Below, in pieces: positions 56,006 through 63,530 of a stretch of DNA of 64,000 nucleotides. Under the pieces are notes generated by a model. That model made no database searches. It was not told where the DNA came from and worked only from the letters and a program-made list of their open reading frames with translations. The DNA is from Caulobacter sp048541825 (GTDB lineage Bacteria > Pseudomonadota > Alphaproteobacteria > Caulobacterales > Caulobacteraceae): NCBI RefSeq assembly GCF_048541825.1, contig NZ_CP183332.1, forward strand, positions 3,854,694 to 3,918,693, read 5' to 3'. Each line of letters begins with the position of its first letter. Positions within the stretch are counted from its first letter, which is position 1. Made by a program: the position numbers and the translations under genes.

Positions 56006-57040
56006 ATGACGCCCTATGACGACAGCCCCACGCAAGCGGCCTTGACCGCGCCCCGTCTGATCGACGGTTTCGGCCGCGCCGTCACCTATCTTCGGGTGTC
56101 GGTCACCGATCGCTGCGACCTGCGCTGCGTCTATTGCATGGCCGAGCACATGACCTTCCTGCCCAAGGCGCAGGTGCTGACGCTGGAGGAGCTGGACCGC
56201 GTCGCCTCCACCTTTATCGGCCTGGGGGTTCGCAAGCTGCGGCTGACCGGCGGCGAGCCGCTGGTGCGCAAGGGCTTCATGGAGCTGGTCGCCGGCCTGT
56301 CGCGTCACCTTCGATCGGGGGCGCTGGATGAGCTGACCCTGACCACCAACGGCACCCAGCTGGCCAAATATGCGCAAGATCTGGCCCGCCATGGCGTTCG
56401 GCGGATCAATGTCTCGCTCGACACCCTCAAGCCCGACCTGTTCAAGCGCCTGACCCGGGGCGGCGACGTCGCCCAGGTAATCGGCGGCATCGACGCGGCC
56501 CTGGCGGCGGGCATCGCCGTGAAGATCAACGCCGTCGCCCTCAAGCATGACAATGCCGCCGAACTGCCGGACCTGATCACCTGGGCCCACCAGCGCGGCT
56601 GCGACATGACCCTGATCGAGACCATGCCCCTGGGCGAGATCGACGAGGATCGCACCGACCAGTACCTGTCGCTGAAGGACGTGCGCCGCGACCTGGCCTC
56701 GTTCTGGACCCTGGAAGACCTGGCCTACGCCACCGGCGGCCCGGCCCGATACACCCGCATCGCCGAGACGGGTGGACGCTTGGGCTTCATCACCCCGCTC
56801 AGCCACAATTTCTGCGAGGCCTGCAACCGGGTCCGCCTGACCTGCACCGGCACCCTGCATACCTGCCTGGGCCGCGACGACGCCTCGGACCTGCGAGCGG
56901 TGATCCGGGCTGGCGCGACCGAGGCTGAGCTGGAGCAGGCGATCTTCGCCGCCATCGGGTCCAAGCCGGAAGGCCACGACTTCCAGATCGCCGGCGCGCG
57001 GCCCGCCGTGGCCCGCCACATGTCGACGACGGGCGGCTGA
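56006..57040 (+). CDS. moaA: GTP 3',8-cyclase (molybdenum cofactor biosynthesis protein A)
   Basis: Radical-SAM enzyme that starts molybdopterin synthesis from GTP. First [4Fe-4S] ligands DRCDLRCVYCMAEHM, GGEPLVRKG turn, second-cluster cysteines in NFCEACNRVRLTCTGTLHTCLG and the terminal GG. 344 aa from the ATG. First of moaA-moaD-moaE-moaB-moaC. Confidence 0.96.
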   Translation: MTPYDDSPTQAALTAPRLIDGFGRAVTYLRVSVTDRCDLRCVYCMAEHMTFLPKAQVLTLEELDRVASTFIGLGVRKLRLTGGEPLVRKGFMELVAGLSRHLRSGALDELTLTTNGTQLAKYAQDLARHGVRRINVSLDTLKPDLFKRLTRGGDVAQVIGGIDAALAAGIAVKINAVALKHDNAAELPDLITWAHQRGCDMTLIETMPLGEIDEDRTDQYLSLKDVRRDLASFWTLEDLAYATGGPARYTRIAETGGRLGFITPLSHNFCEACNRVRLTCTGTLHTCLGRDDASDLRAVIRAGATEAELEQAIFAAIGSKPEGHDFQIAGARPAVARHMSTTGG

Positions 57041-57041
57041 C

Positions 57042-57281
57042 ATGGCGCGGGTGCTGCTGTTTGGACGCCTGGCCGACCAGGCCGGCTGGCGTGATCGGGC
57101 CTTCGAGGCCTCGTCCCTGGCGGCCTTGCGCGGTCTGATCGCCCAGGATGATCCTGATCTCGCTGAGGCCCTGAGCGGCCCGGGCGTCCAGGTCGCCGTC
57201 GACAAGACCGTGGTGCGCGGCGAGGCGGCGTTGCTGGCCGCCACCGAGGTCGCCTTCCTGCCGCCGATGAGCGGCGGATGA
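57042..57281 (+). CDS. moaD: Molybdopterin synthase sulfur-carrier subunit
   Basis: A 79-aa ubiquitin-fold protein ending in the required Gly-Gly (PPMSGG), which is thiocarboxylated and gives sulfur to the dithiolene. MARVLLFGRLADQAGW and DKTVVRGEAAL are family-like. Overlaps moaE by 4 bp. Confidence 0.9.
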   Translation: MARVLLFGRLADQAGWRDRAFEASSLAALRGLIAQDDPDLAEALSGPGVQVAVDKTVVRGEAALLAATEVAFLPPMSGG

Positions 57282-57724
57282 TCACCCTCACCGCCGAGCC
57301 GTTCGAGCCGGGCGCGCTGCTGACGCAGTTCTGCGCCGGACGCGACGAGACCGGGGCGGTCGCTAGCTTTGTCGGTCTGGCCCGCGCCGAGCAGGGCCAG
57401 GCGGCGGCGCTGGAGCTGGAGGCCTATCCCGGCTTTACGGACGTCGCGATCAGCGACTTCGCGGAAGCCGCCAGGACTCGCTTCGCCCTGCACGATTATC
57501 GCATCGTCCACCGCACCGGCGCCATCGCGCCGGGTGAGGCCATCGTCTTCGTGGCCACCGCCGCCGGCCACCGCCGCGAGGCCTTCGAGGCCTGTGACTT
57601 CCTGATGGACTGGCTGAAAAGCCGCGCGCCGTTCTGGAAGAAGGAGCACGGCCCGGACGGCGCCCGCTGGATCGAGCCAACGGACCGCGATAGGACCGAC
57701 GCCAAACGTTGGGATCAGGAGTAG
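57278..57724 (+). CDS. moaE: Molybdopterin synthase catalytic subunit
   Basis: Large subunit that converts cyclic pyranopterin monophosphate to molybdopterin with MoaD. Motifs: ETGAVASFVGLARAEQG, HRTGAIAPGEAIVFVATAAGHR and a WKKE lysine pair near the active site. 148 aa, normal length. Confidence 0.94.
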   Translation: MITLTAEPFEPGALLTQFCAGRDETGAVASFVGLARAEQGQAAALELEAYPGFTDVAISDFAEAARTRFALHDYRIVHRTGAIAPGEAIVFVATAAGHRREAFEACDFLMDWLKSRAPFWKKEHGPDGARWIEPTDRDRTDAKRWDQE

Positions 57725-57727
57725 ATC

Positions 57728-58282
57728 ATGTCTGCAGCAGGCCTTACCCCCGGCGGCGGGATCAAGCCGGACCTTCCGTTCACGCCGGTCCGCGTGGCGA
57801 TCCTGACCATTTCCGACACCCGCGACGAGGAAAGCGACACCTCCGGCCAGGTGCTGGTCGACCGCGTCAAGGCGGCCGGCCATGAGCTGGGCGGCCGGGC
57901 GGTGGTGCGCGACGACATTCCGCAGATCCGCGACCAGGTCAGAACCTGGATCGCCGGCGGCCAGGTCGACGCCATCGTCACCACCGGCGGCACCGGCCTG
58001 ACCGGCCGCGACGTGACGGTCGAGGCGCTGGAGCCGCTGTTCAACAAGAAGATCGACGGCTTTTCGGTGGTCTTCCACATGGTCTCCTATGCCTCGGTGG
58101 GCCTGTCGACCCTGCAGTCGCGGGCCACGGCCGGCCTGATCGACGGGGTCTTCGTGTTCTGCCTGCCGGGCTCCAACGGCGCGGTGCGCGACGGCTGGGA
58201 CAAGGTCATCTCCGCCCAGCTCGACAGCCGCCACAAGCCCTGCAACATGGTCGAGCTCATGCCCCGGCTCCTCGAGCAGTGA
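57728..58282 (+). CDS. moaB: Molybdenum cofactor biosynthesis protein B (MoaB/MogA fold)
   Basis: MoaB/MogA-type protein that likely adenylates molybdopterin before molybdate insertion. The family loop ILTISDTRDEESDTSGQ and the TTGGTGLTGRDVTVEAL signature are intact, with LPGSNGAVRDGWDKVI following. 184 aa includes a 20-residue N-terminal extension. Confidence 0.93.
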   Translation: MSAAGLTPGGGIKPDLPFTPVRVAILTISDTRDEESDTSGQVLVDRVKAAGHELGGRAVVRDDIPQIRDQVRTWIAGGQVDAIVTTGGTGLTGRDVTVEALEPLFNKKIDGFSVVFHMVSYASVGLSTLQSRATAGLIDGVFVFCLPGSNGAVRDGWDKVISAQLDSRHKPCNMVELMPRLLEQ

Positions 58283-58749
58283 GCAAGCTGACCCACATCG
58301 ACGACCAGGGCCGGGCCCGCATGGTCGATGTCTCGGGCAAGCCCGAGACGGCCCGCGAGGCGGTGGCCGCCGGCTTCGTGCGGATGAGCCCCGAGACCCT
58401 GGCCCTGGCCGTCTCCGGAACCGGCCGCAAGGGCGATGTCCGGGCCGTGGCCGAGATCGCCGGGGTCATGGCGGCCAAGCAGACCTCCAACCTCATTCCC
58501 CTGTGCCACCCGCTGGCCCTGTCCAAGGTGGTGGTCGAGGTCGAGCCGGGCGAGGGCGGCCTTTCCGTCACCGCCCGGGTCAAGACCACCGGCCCGACCG
58601 GCGTCGAGATGGAGGCCCTGACCGCCGTCTCGGTGGCCTGCCTGACGATCTACGACATGCTCAAAGCCGCCGAGAAGGGCATGGTCATCGAGGCCGTGCG
58701 CCTGATCGAGAAGACCGGCGGCAAGTCTGGGGACTGGACGGCGCAATAG
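58279..58749 (+). CDS. moaC: Cyclic pyranopterin monophosphate synthase
   Basis: Acts after MoaA to form cyclic pyranopterin monophosphate. Motifs: MVDVSGKPETAREAVA, GDVRAVAEIAGVMAAKQTS, LIPLCHPLALSKV and the MEALTAVSVACLTIYDM stretch. GTG start overlapping moaB (GTGA). Repeat island 3 begins just after its stop. Confidence 0.95.
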   Translation: MSKLTHIDDQGRARMVDVSGKPETAREAVAAGFVRMSPETLALAVSGTGRKGDVRAVAEIAGVMAAKQTSNLIPLCHPLALSKVVVEVEPGEGGLSVTARVKTTGPTGVEMEALTAVSVACLTIYDMLKAAEKGMVIEAVRLIEKTGGKSGDWTAQ

Positions 58750-58805
58750 CACCTGACGCGGGTTCTCGACTTCACGCGGGTAACCCGCTGAAGGTTGGGG
58801 AGGCG

Positions 58806-59216
58806 GCGAAGCGTCCGGGCCAGGCCCGGATGAGGGTGTAGAGGAGTACCGTTTCGGCCGTGGCCGGAGCGCTCCGCGCGATCGTTATCCGATGAGCCGC
58901 TCGGGGCGCGGGGTTTTAACCCGCTCCCGATTGAGAGGCCCCCGACGGGCGGAAGGGAAGCGACCCTTCCGGACCGCGCGGGCGATTTCAGCCCGCGCCT
59001 GGAGCGCCTTGCCGGGCGTCGCCAAAGGGTGTTCCCGGCGGTCCGGATCCGGCTTCATCACGTTCGGCCCCCGCAGGACCGCTCCGCTCCGCCAGACCCC
59101 ATCGGGCCTTCAGACGACGACCGACGGGCGCGACCCGCTCGACCGCCCCCACCCCCCGTCAGGTCGCCAGCTGGACGGCCTCCCCAGGAGCGGGGCAAGG
59201 AGAAGAATACGGGCGT
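58806..59216 (-). repeat. Repeat module C, copy 3 (island 3)
   Basis: Read on the minus strand it repeats the order of patches in copies 1 and 2: CCCGTATTCT, GGTCGAGCGGG, GGGCTGAAATCGCCC, GGAAGGG/CCCTTCC, GGGAGCGGGTTAAAACCCCG, GATAACGATCGCGCGGAGCG (exact in copy 1), CGAAACGGTA and GGCCCGGACGCTTCG. Rich in small hairpins with AA-containing loops. Confidence 0.8.
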
Positions 59217-59332
59217 TCCAGAGGGGGCTGCGTCGATTTTTGATCGTGACGGTGGGTGGGGCGGTGAGGGCGTTGATTTCGTTGAGCGCGGGGCGGGGTT
59301 ATCCCCGTGAGAGTACGGGGATAGAGGCCGAC
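59217..59332. other. Spacer inside island 3
   Basis: About 115 bp with GC-rich runs and a GGGGTTATCCCCGTGAGAGTACGGGG hairpin-like region (shared core GTACGGGGAT with 3303-3312). No gene. Confidence 0.5.
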
Positions 59333-59404
59333 GCACGGAACCCCTCTCTCGTAGAGAGAGGGAGGGGCCCGCCGCGAAGCGGTGGGAGGGTGAGAGGTTA
59401 CACC
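59333..59404. repeat. Left terminal inverted repeat of the DUF559 element
   Basis: About 70 bp (GCACGGAACCCCTCTCT, GAGAGAGGGAGGGGCCCGCC, GCGGTGGGAGGGTGAGAGG) that recurs inverted at 59812-59884. The stop codon of the DUF559 reading frame lies at 59398-59400, just inside the arm. The arm also matches half of module B. Confidence 0.85.
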
Positions 59405-59779
59405 CTGTCCGAACGAAGCACCGCCAGGATGTCGTCCGATACGCCGCCCGGATCGGTCAGTACCCGCGCGTTGGGAAACCGCACCACCACCTACCCCACA
59501 GCTCCAGCGTCTGGGTGCGACGCTCATCATAGTCCTCGCGGCCTTCGTGGGCCGGGCCGTCCAGCTCAACGATCACCTTGGCGGCTTCGCAAACGAAGTC
59601 GGCGAAATAGCGGTCTATCGCGACCTACCGCAGAAACCTGACCCCCCCCCCCCCAGGCGACGATTGCGGACGAGGGTCCACAGGGTCTTCTCGGCCAGGG
59701 CCTGGCTGCGGCGAAGACGACGGGCGTTGGCGGTCTTGTCCACGACGGGAGCATGGCCTGCGACCCTCGAGATGCTCAA
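59398..59779 (-). pseudogene. DUF559 (Vsr-like endonuclease fold) gene, decayed
   Basis: Read on the minus strand, the product runs in broken pieces: NARRLRRSQALAEKTLWTLVRNRRLGG, then, after a shift, RFLR-stop-VAIDRYFADFVCEAAKVIVELDG, PAHEGREDYDERRTQTLELWG, and after a second shift VVVRFPNARVLTDPGG...LRSDRV. This is the full DUF559 pattern, including the ADFVC and (E)LDG acidic active-site region. Damage: a frameshift at a run of 13 G (59642-59654 on the plus strand as C), an amber stop where RRQ is expected, and a frameshift near 59495. Flanked on both sides by inverted copies of module-B arms. Confidence 0.85.
59642..59654. repeat. Homopolymer of 13 C
   Basis: Thirteen consecutive C on the plus strand within the DUF559 pseudogene; the reading frame is lost here. 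It is the longest homopolymer I noticed in the window. Confidence 0.9.
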
Positions 59780-59811
59780 CGACAGGACTCGAGATTTCTC
59801 CGGCCGGCGGT

Positions 59812-59884
59812 GAAACCTCTCACCCTCCCACCGCCTGCGGCGGCGGGCCCCTCCCTCTCTCAAAAAGAGAGGGGTTCCGTGCGC
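59812..59884. repeat. Right terminal inverted repeat of the DUF559 element
   Basis: Complement of the left arm with few differences: CCTCTCACCCTCCCACCGC, GGCGGGCCCCTCCCTCTCTC, GAGAGGGGTTCCGTGC. No clear target duplication outside the two arms. Confidence 0.85.
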
Positions 59885-59936
59885 GCCGGATTGCTCGGCG
59901 AAGCCGCCGCCGCCCCCTCGGGCAGAGCCCTCCTTG

Positions 59937-60095
59937 CATCTCACGGCGAGACGATCGCCGGTCTGGACAGGTCACTCAAGGCCCGGTCTGCGACCTGGGT
60001 CGGTGGACTGACCTGTCCAGACTGGCAGGCTACAGCCTCCGGGAGATGTAAGGATCGCACCGACCTTGAAGGTCGGCTTGCGACCCCTTGCAGGC
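59937..60095. repeat. Repeat module A, copy 3 (island 3, inverted)
   Basis: On the minus strand it starts CATCTCCCGGAGGC and ends CGATCGTCTCGCCGTGAGAT, matching copies 1 and 2. The plus-strand tail (AGGATCGCACCGACC, then AAGGTCGGC) matches the flank of copy 2. It lies about 70 bp before the DUF418 start, the same position relative to the low-GC gene as in islands 1 and 2. Confidence 0.85.
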
Positions 60096-60162
60096 CCGGA
60101 CCCGAACGGACTTAAGTTCCGACGCGGCAGGTCGCTGGAGCCTTGAGTCGCGGGGGGAGCGC

Positions 60163-61392
60163 ATGGCGGGTCAGCCTGGGAACAACGATATCGATACCCC
60201 ATCGCCGCGACAGGCTTCAGCATCCGGCGCCGAACGTATCCAGGCCATCGACACCCTTCGAGGCTTGGCGCTGTTTGGCGTCTTGATGGTCAACCTCGTT
60301 ACCGAATTCCGGGTGTCCATCTTCACTCAGTTCTTGCTGGAACCGACCGGTGGCGACGTGTGGGACAAGGCCGTCGCGCTGATAGTGTCCGCAGGTCTTC
60401 ATACCAAGGCGTTCTGCCTCTTTTCCCTGCTCTTTGGCGTGGGCTTGGCTATCCAGTTTGAGCGACTCCAGTCGAGCCCAGACCGTCCTGTCCTGCTTCT
60501 TCGTCGGATGGCGGCGCTTTTGCTGTTTGGCCTGATCCACCTGTTCTTCGTCTGGAACGGCGATATCTTGACGGAATATGCCGTCGTCGGCTTGATGGTC
60601 CTACCCCTGCTCTTCGCGCCACGATGGGCTTTGGGAGCCTCGTCCGCGATCTTCCTGGCATTCTATGCCGCTATGCCCCTGCTGCGGCTTCCGATCCCGT
60701 TTCCTGGCCAAGACTGGATTGTCCAGCACGTCGCGCAGGCGAATGCGGTCTATGGTCATGGTGACTATGGCCAGGTGGTGGCGTTCAACATCCACGAGGT
60801 ACGCAACCTCGCGCCGCTCCATCTCTTCGTCCTCGCCAGGACATTTGGCCTAGTCACTCTGGGGGCATGGCTCTGGCGGCTCGGCGTTTTCCGGGCGGCG
60901 AGTGGCGCAGTCTTCGCCTGTTGTGGCCTACTGGGGATCACCTCTGGCGTTCTGATAACGCTGGCCACTGGACCCGACGGTTGGCTTCAAACCCCAGGCC
61001 TTGGACAGGTTGCGGCGATGGCCAGTCAGGTCGGACCCATTCTCCTTGCCTTGGGCTACGGCGGAGTGATTTTGATGCTGGCGACGGGAAATCGGACAAA
61101 GGGGCTGGTCACGTGGGCTGCACCGATTGGCCGGACCGCGTTCACCAACTACCTGCTTCAGTCCATCATTTTTGGCTGGGTGTTCTATGGATACGGGTTG
61201 GGGCTGTTCGGCCGGCTCGACCCCGCCCCGACCTTCGTGCTCGGCCTCGGGGTTTACGCCATTCAGGTGATGTTGAGCGCCCTATGGCTAGGCTACTTTC
61301 AGTTTGGTCCGATCGAGTGGCTGTGGCGCGCCCTCATGTATGGACGGAGGCCGCCCTTTCGCCGCCCCGCAGAGCCTGTATCCCGGCCCTAG
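60163..61392 (+). CDS. DUF418-family membrane protein, island-3 cargo
   Basis: A 409-aa inner-membrane protein with about 10 helices. N-terminal RIQAIDTLRGLALFGVLMVNL and the C-terminal PIGRTAFTNYLLQSIIFGWVFYGYGLGLFG are the DUF418 (YeiB-like) signatures, distant relatives of membrane acyltransferases. Its reaction is unknown; transfer of acyl groups to envelope sugars is a guess. ATG preceded by GGGGGGAG. Third positions are less G/C than in neighbours. It separates moaC from xdhC. Confidence 0.85.
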   Translation: MAGQPGNNDIDTPSPRQASASGAERIQAIDTLRGLALFGVLMVNLVTEFRVSIFTQFLLEPTGGDVWDKAVALIVSAGLHTKAFCLFSLLFGVGLAIQFERLQSSPDRPVLLLRRMAALLLFGLIHLFFVWNGDILTEYAVVGLMVLPLLFAPRWALGASSAIFLAFYAAMPLLRLPIPFPGQDWIVQHVAQANAVYGHGDYGQVVAFNIHEVRNLAPLHLFVLARTFGLVTLGAWLWRLGVFRAASGAVFACCGLLGITSGVLITLATGPDGWLQTPGLGQVAAMASQVGPILLALGYGGVILMLATGNRTKGLVTWAAPIGRTAFTNYLLQSIIFGWVFYGYGLGLFGRLDPAPTFVLGLGVYAIQVMLSALWLGYFQFGPIEWLWRALMYGRRPPFRRPAEPVSRP

Positions 61393-61417
61393 TCAGGTTG
61401 AGAAACGGTGATGGCCC

Positions 61418-62395
61418 CTAGGCCTCCCCCGCCCGCCGCGCCAGCGCCGGTTGCCCGTGCCGCGCCGCCATGATCTCGCCGATCACCGCCACCGCCACCT
61501 CGAACGGGGCCTTGCCGCCGAGGTCGAGGCCGATCGGCGCGCGCAGCTTGGTCAGGTCGCGATCGGTCAGTCCCGCCGCCTTCAGGCGCTCAACCCGCTC
61601 GCCCAGCCGCCGGCGCGCGCCCAGCAGGCCGACATAGGGCGCGTCGGAGGGCAGGGCGGCCAGCAGGGCGGCGTGATCGATGTCCAGGTCGTGGCCGCAG
61701 ATGGCAACCGAGGTCCAGGCGTCGAGGCCGAGGTCGGCCAGGGCGTCGTTGGCCGCGTCCCGGCTATAGGTCACGCCGGGCAGCGGCGGTGGCGCGGCAG
61801 GGCCCTTGGGCCGGATCAGGAAGGTCTCAAAGCCGGACTGCGCGCCCAGGCTGGCCACGGCCAGAGCGGTGGGATCGCTGCCGACCACCACCAGCCTCGG
61901 GACCGGGTCATAGGCGCGCTCGAAGGCGCCGGGCCAGGGGGCCAACGGCTCTTCCAGGCACTGCCGCCGCTGCCCGTCGCTGGCCCAGAAGGCCGGGAGG
62001 CGCGCGTCGGCCAGTTGCAGCAGGGTGGCCGCTGCGGGGTCGCCCGGCGCGATGCGCTCGACCAGGATCTCGATCCGCGCGCCGCACAGCAGGCGGATGT
62101 CGGGCCACGGGCTGCCCTCGCCATAGATCAGCCGACGCGGCGCGCCGTCTTCGAGACAGGCCAGGGCGTGACCCTCGACATCGGCCTCGATGCAGCCGCC
62201 GGACAGAAAGCCGGAGACAATATTTTTTCCGAACACCATCTGCGTCCCGACCGGGCGCGGGCCGCCGTCGCCCAGGGCGACGATGGTGGCCAGGGCCGCC
62301 GGACCGGCCAAAAGCGCCGCCCGCAGGGCGGGTCGGGCGTCATCGGCCATGCCGTGGAGGGGCCAGTCGGCGGCCGTTTGAAAGCTGTTCATCAC
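61418..62395 (-). CDS. XdhC-family molybdenum hydroxylase maturation protein
   Basis: XdhC-like proteins bind molybdenum cofactor, help its sulfuration and insert it into xanthine-oxidase-family enzymes. The N-terminal XdhC/CoxI domain (ATIVALGDGGPRPVGTQMVF; SGGCIEADVEGHAL) and the C-terminal Rossmann domain (LVVVGSDPTALAVASLGAQSGF; SDAPYVGLLGARRR) are both present. 325 aa. The likely client is the IorAB-type enzyme at 50.7-53.5 kb. Confidence 0.9.
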   Translation of the reverse strand: MMNSFQTAADWPLHGMADDARPALRAALLAGPAALATIVALGDGGPRPVGTQMVFGKNIVSGFLSGGCIEADVEGHALACLEDGAPRRLIYGEGSPWPDIRLLCGARIEILVERIAPGDPAAATLLQLADARLPAFWASDGQRRQCLEEPLAPWPGAFERAYDPVPRLVVVGSDPTALAVASLGAQSGFETFLIRPKGPAAPPPLPGVTYSRDAANDALADLGLDAWTSVAICGHDLDIDHAALLAALPSDAPYVGLLGARRRLGERVERLKAAGLTDRDLTKLRAPIGLDLGGKAPFEVAVAVIGEIMAARHGQPALARRAGEA

Positions 62396-62486
62396 CGCCG
62401 ACTTTAACCCCTCGGCAAGGTTCCAGAAACGCCTTCTTCAAACCTTGGCGCGTAGAGTCAACGAACACAGGTGTCGCTCCTCACGG

Positions 62487-63368
62487 ATGGTCATGCCCAT
62501 TTCGGTCTCAAAACTTGGTCTCGCGGCCGCCCAGTTCGGGCTCGACGGCATGACGTCGTCGCCGCGCGGCCGCTCGCCTGAAGCCGAAGCGCGCGACATC
62601 CTCAGCATCGCCGACCGTTCGCGCCTGTCGGTGCTGGACGTTTCGGGCGTCTATGGCCGCGCCGAGTCCATCCTGGGCGACCTCATTCCCCGCCCCGTCA
62701 ATTTCCGCGTCACCCTGTCGACCGCCCGCGCGGACCGGGGTCCCGACTTCGTCGAGGCCGAGGCCCGCAGCAGCCTGCGCCGCCTGGGCCTGGAGCGCGC
62801 CGACGCCATTATCGTCCAGACGCCTTCGGACCTGTTTGGCCCGCACGGCGCGGCCCTGTGGGATCGCCTGGCCCGCCTGCGCGACGAAGGCCTGTTCCAG
62901 AAGGTCGGCGTCTCGGCCCATGCCAGCGACGATCCGGTCGGCGTGGCCCGTCGCTTCAAGCCCGACATTCTGCAAGCTCCGGCCTCCCTGCTCGATCAGC
63001 GCCTGCTGGCCGATGGCTCCCTGGCCCGCATCGCCGGCATGGGCGTCGAGGTGCAGCTGCGCTCGATCTTCCTCAACGGCCTGTTGTTCCTGCCGCCCGA
63101 TCGCGTGCCCGCTCAGTTGAAGGGCGCCTCGGGCCGTCTGTCGCGCGTGCGCCGGATGATCGCCGAGGGCCGCTCCGATCCGCTGCAGGCCGCTCTCGGC
63201 TTTGCCCTGTCGCGTCCCGAAGCCAGCGCCGTCCTGGTGGGCGTGACCTCCGCCGCCGAGCTGTCGGCCGTGGTCGCCGCCGCCTCCAGCCCGCCGCCGG
63301 ATCTCGACTGGGACGACATGGCCATCGACGATCCGGTCGCCCTAGACCCGCGTCGTTGGGTCGCTTAG
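62487..63368 (+). CDS. Aldo/keto reductase-like protein
   Basis: A 293-aa TIM-barrel protein of the aldo/keto reductase superfamily: KLGLAAAQFGLDG (first strand), SVLDVSGVYGRAES (D...Y region), RADAIIVQTPSDLFG, KVGVSAHASDD and a VLVGVTSAAELS C-terminal cofactor segment. The catalytic tetrad is only partly recognisable: Asp and Tyr are present, Lys and His are less clear. Such proteins next to SpsF-like cytidylyltransferases occur in surface polysaccharide or flagellin-sugar gene sets. Start ATG 62487 or the second ATG two codons later. Confidence 0.8.
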   Translation: MVMPISVSKLGLAAAQFGLDGMTSSPRGRSPEAEARDILSIADRSRLSVLDVSGVYGRAESILGDLIPRPVNFRVTLSTARADRGPDFVEAEARSSLRRLGLERADAIIVQTPSDLFGPHGAALWDRLARLRDEGLFQKVGVSAHASDDPVGVARRFKPDILQAPASLLDQRLLADGSLARIAGMGVEVQLRSIFLNGLLFLPPDRVPAQLKGASGRLSRVRRMIAEGRSDPLQAALGFALSRPEASAVLVGVTSAAELSAVVAAASSPPPDLDWDDMAIDDPVALDPRRWVA

Positions 63369-63530
63369 GCGACTCCCCGAATCAAACCCGACAGTCCGAA
63401 GCCTGCCTAGCTCCAGCGGCCGCGTCAACGGCCCGGGAACAGGGTTAATGGCGCTTAAGCCTCTGATTCATCAGACTTTTATGAATTGAGGCTAGGCTAT
63501 GCGGAACAACAGCTTTCAGGGGAGAGCGTC

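Noticed and set aside
58892..59641. Open frame of 249 codons through island 3
   Set aside because: Opposite strand to module C and the DUF559 pseudogene; low-complexity Arg/Pro/Gly product.
59642..59654. Phase-variable homopolymer switch
   Set aside because: The same gene has an amber codon and a second frameshift, so changing the run length would not restore a protein.
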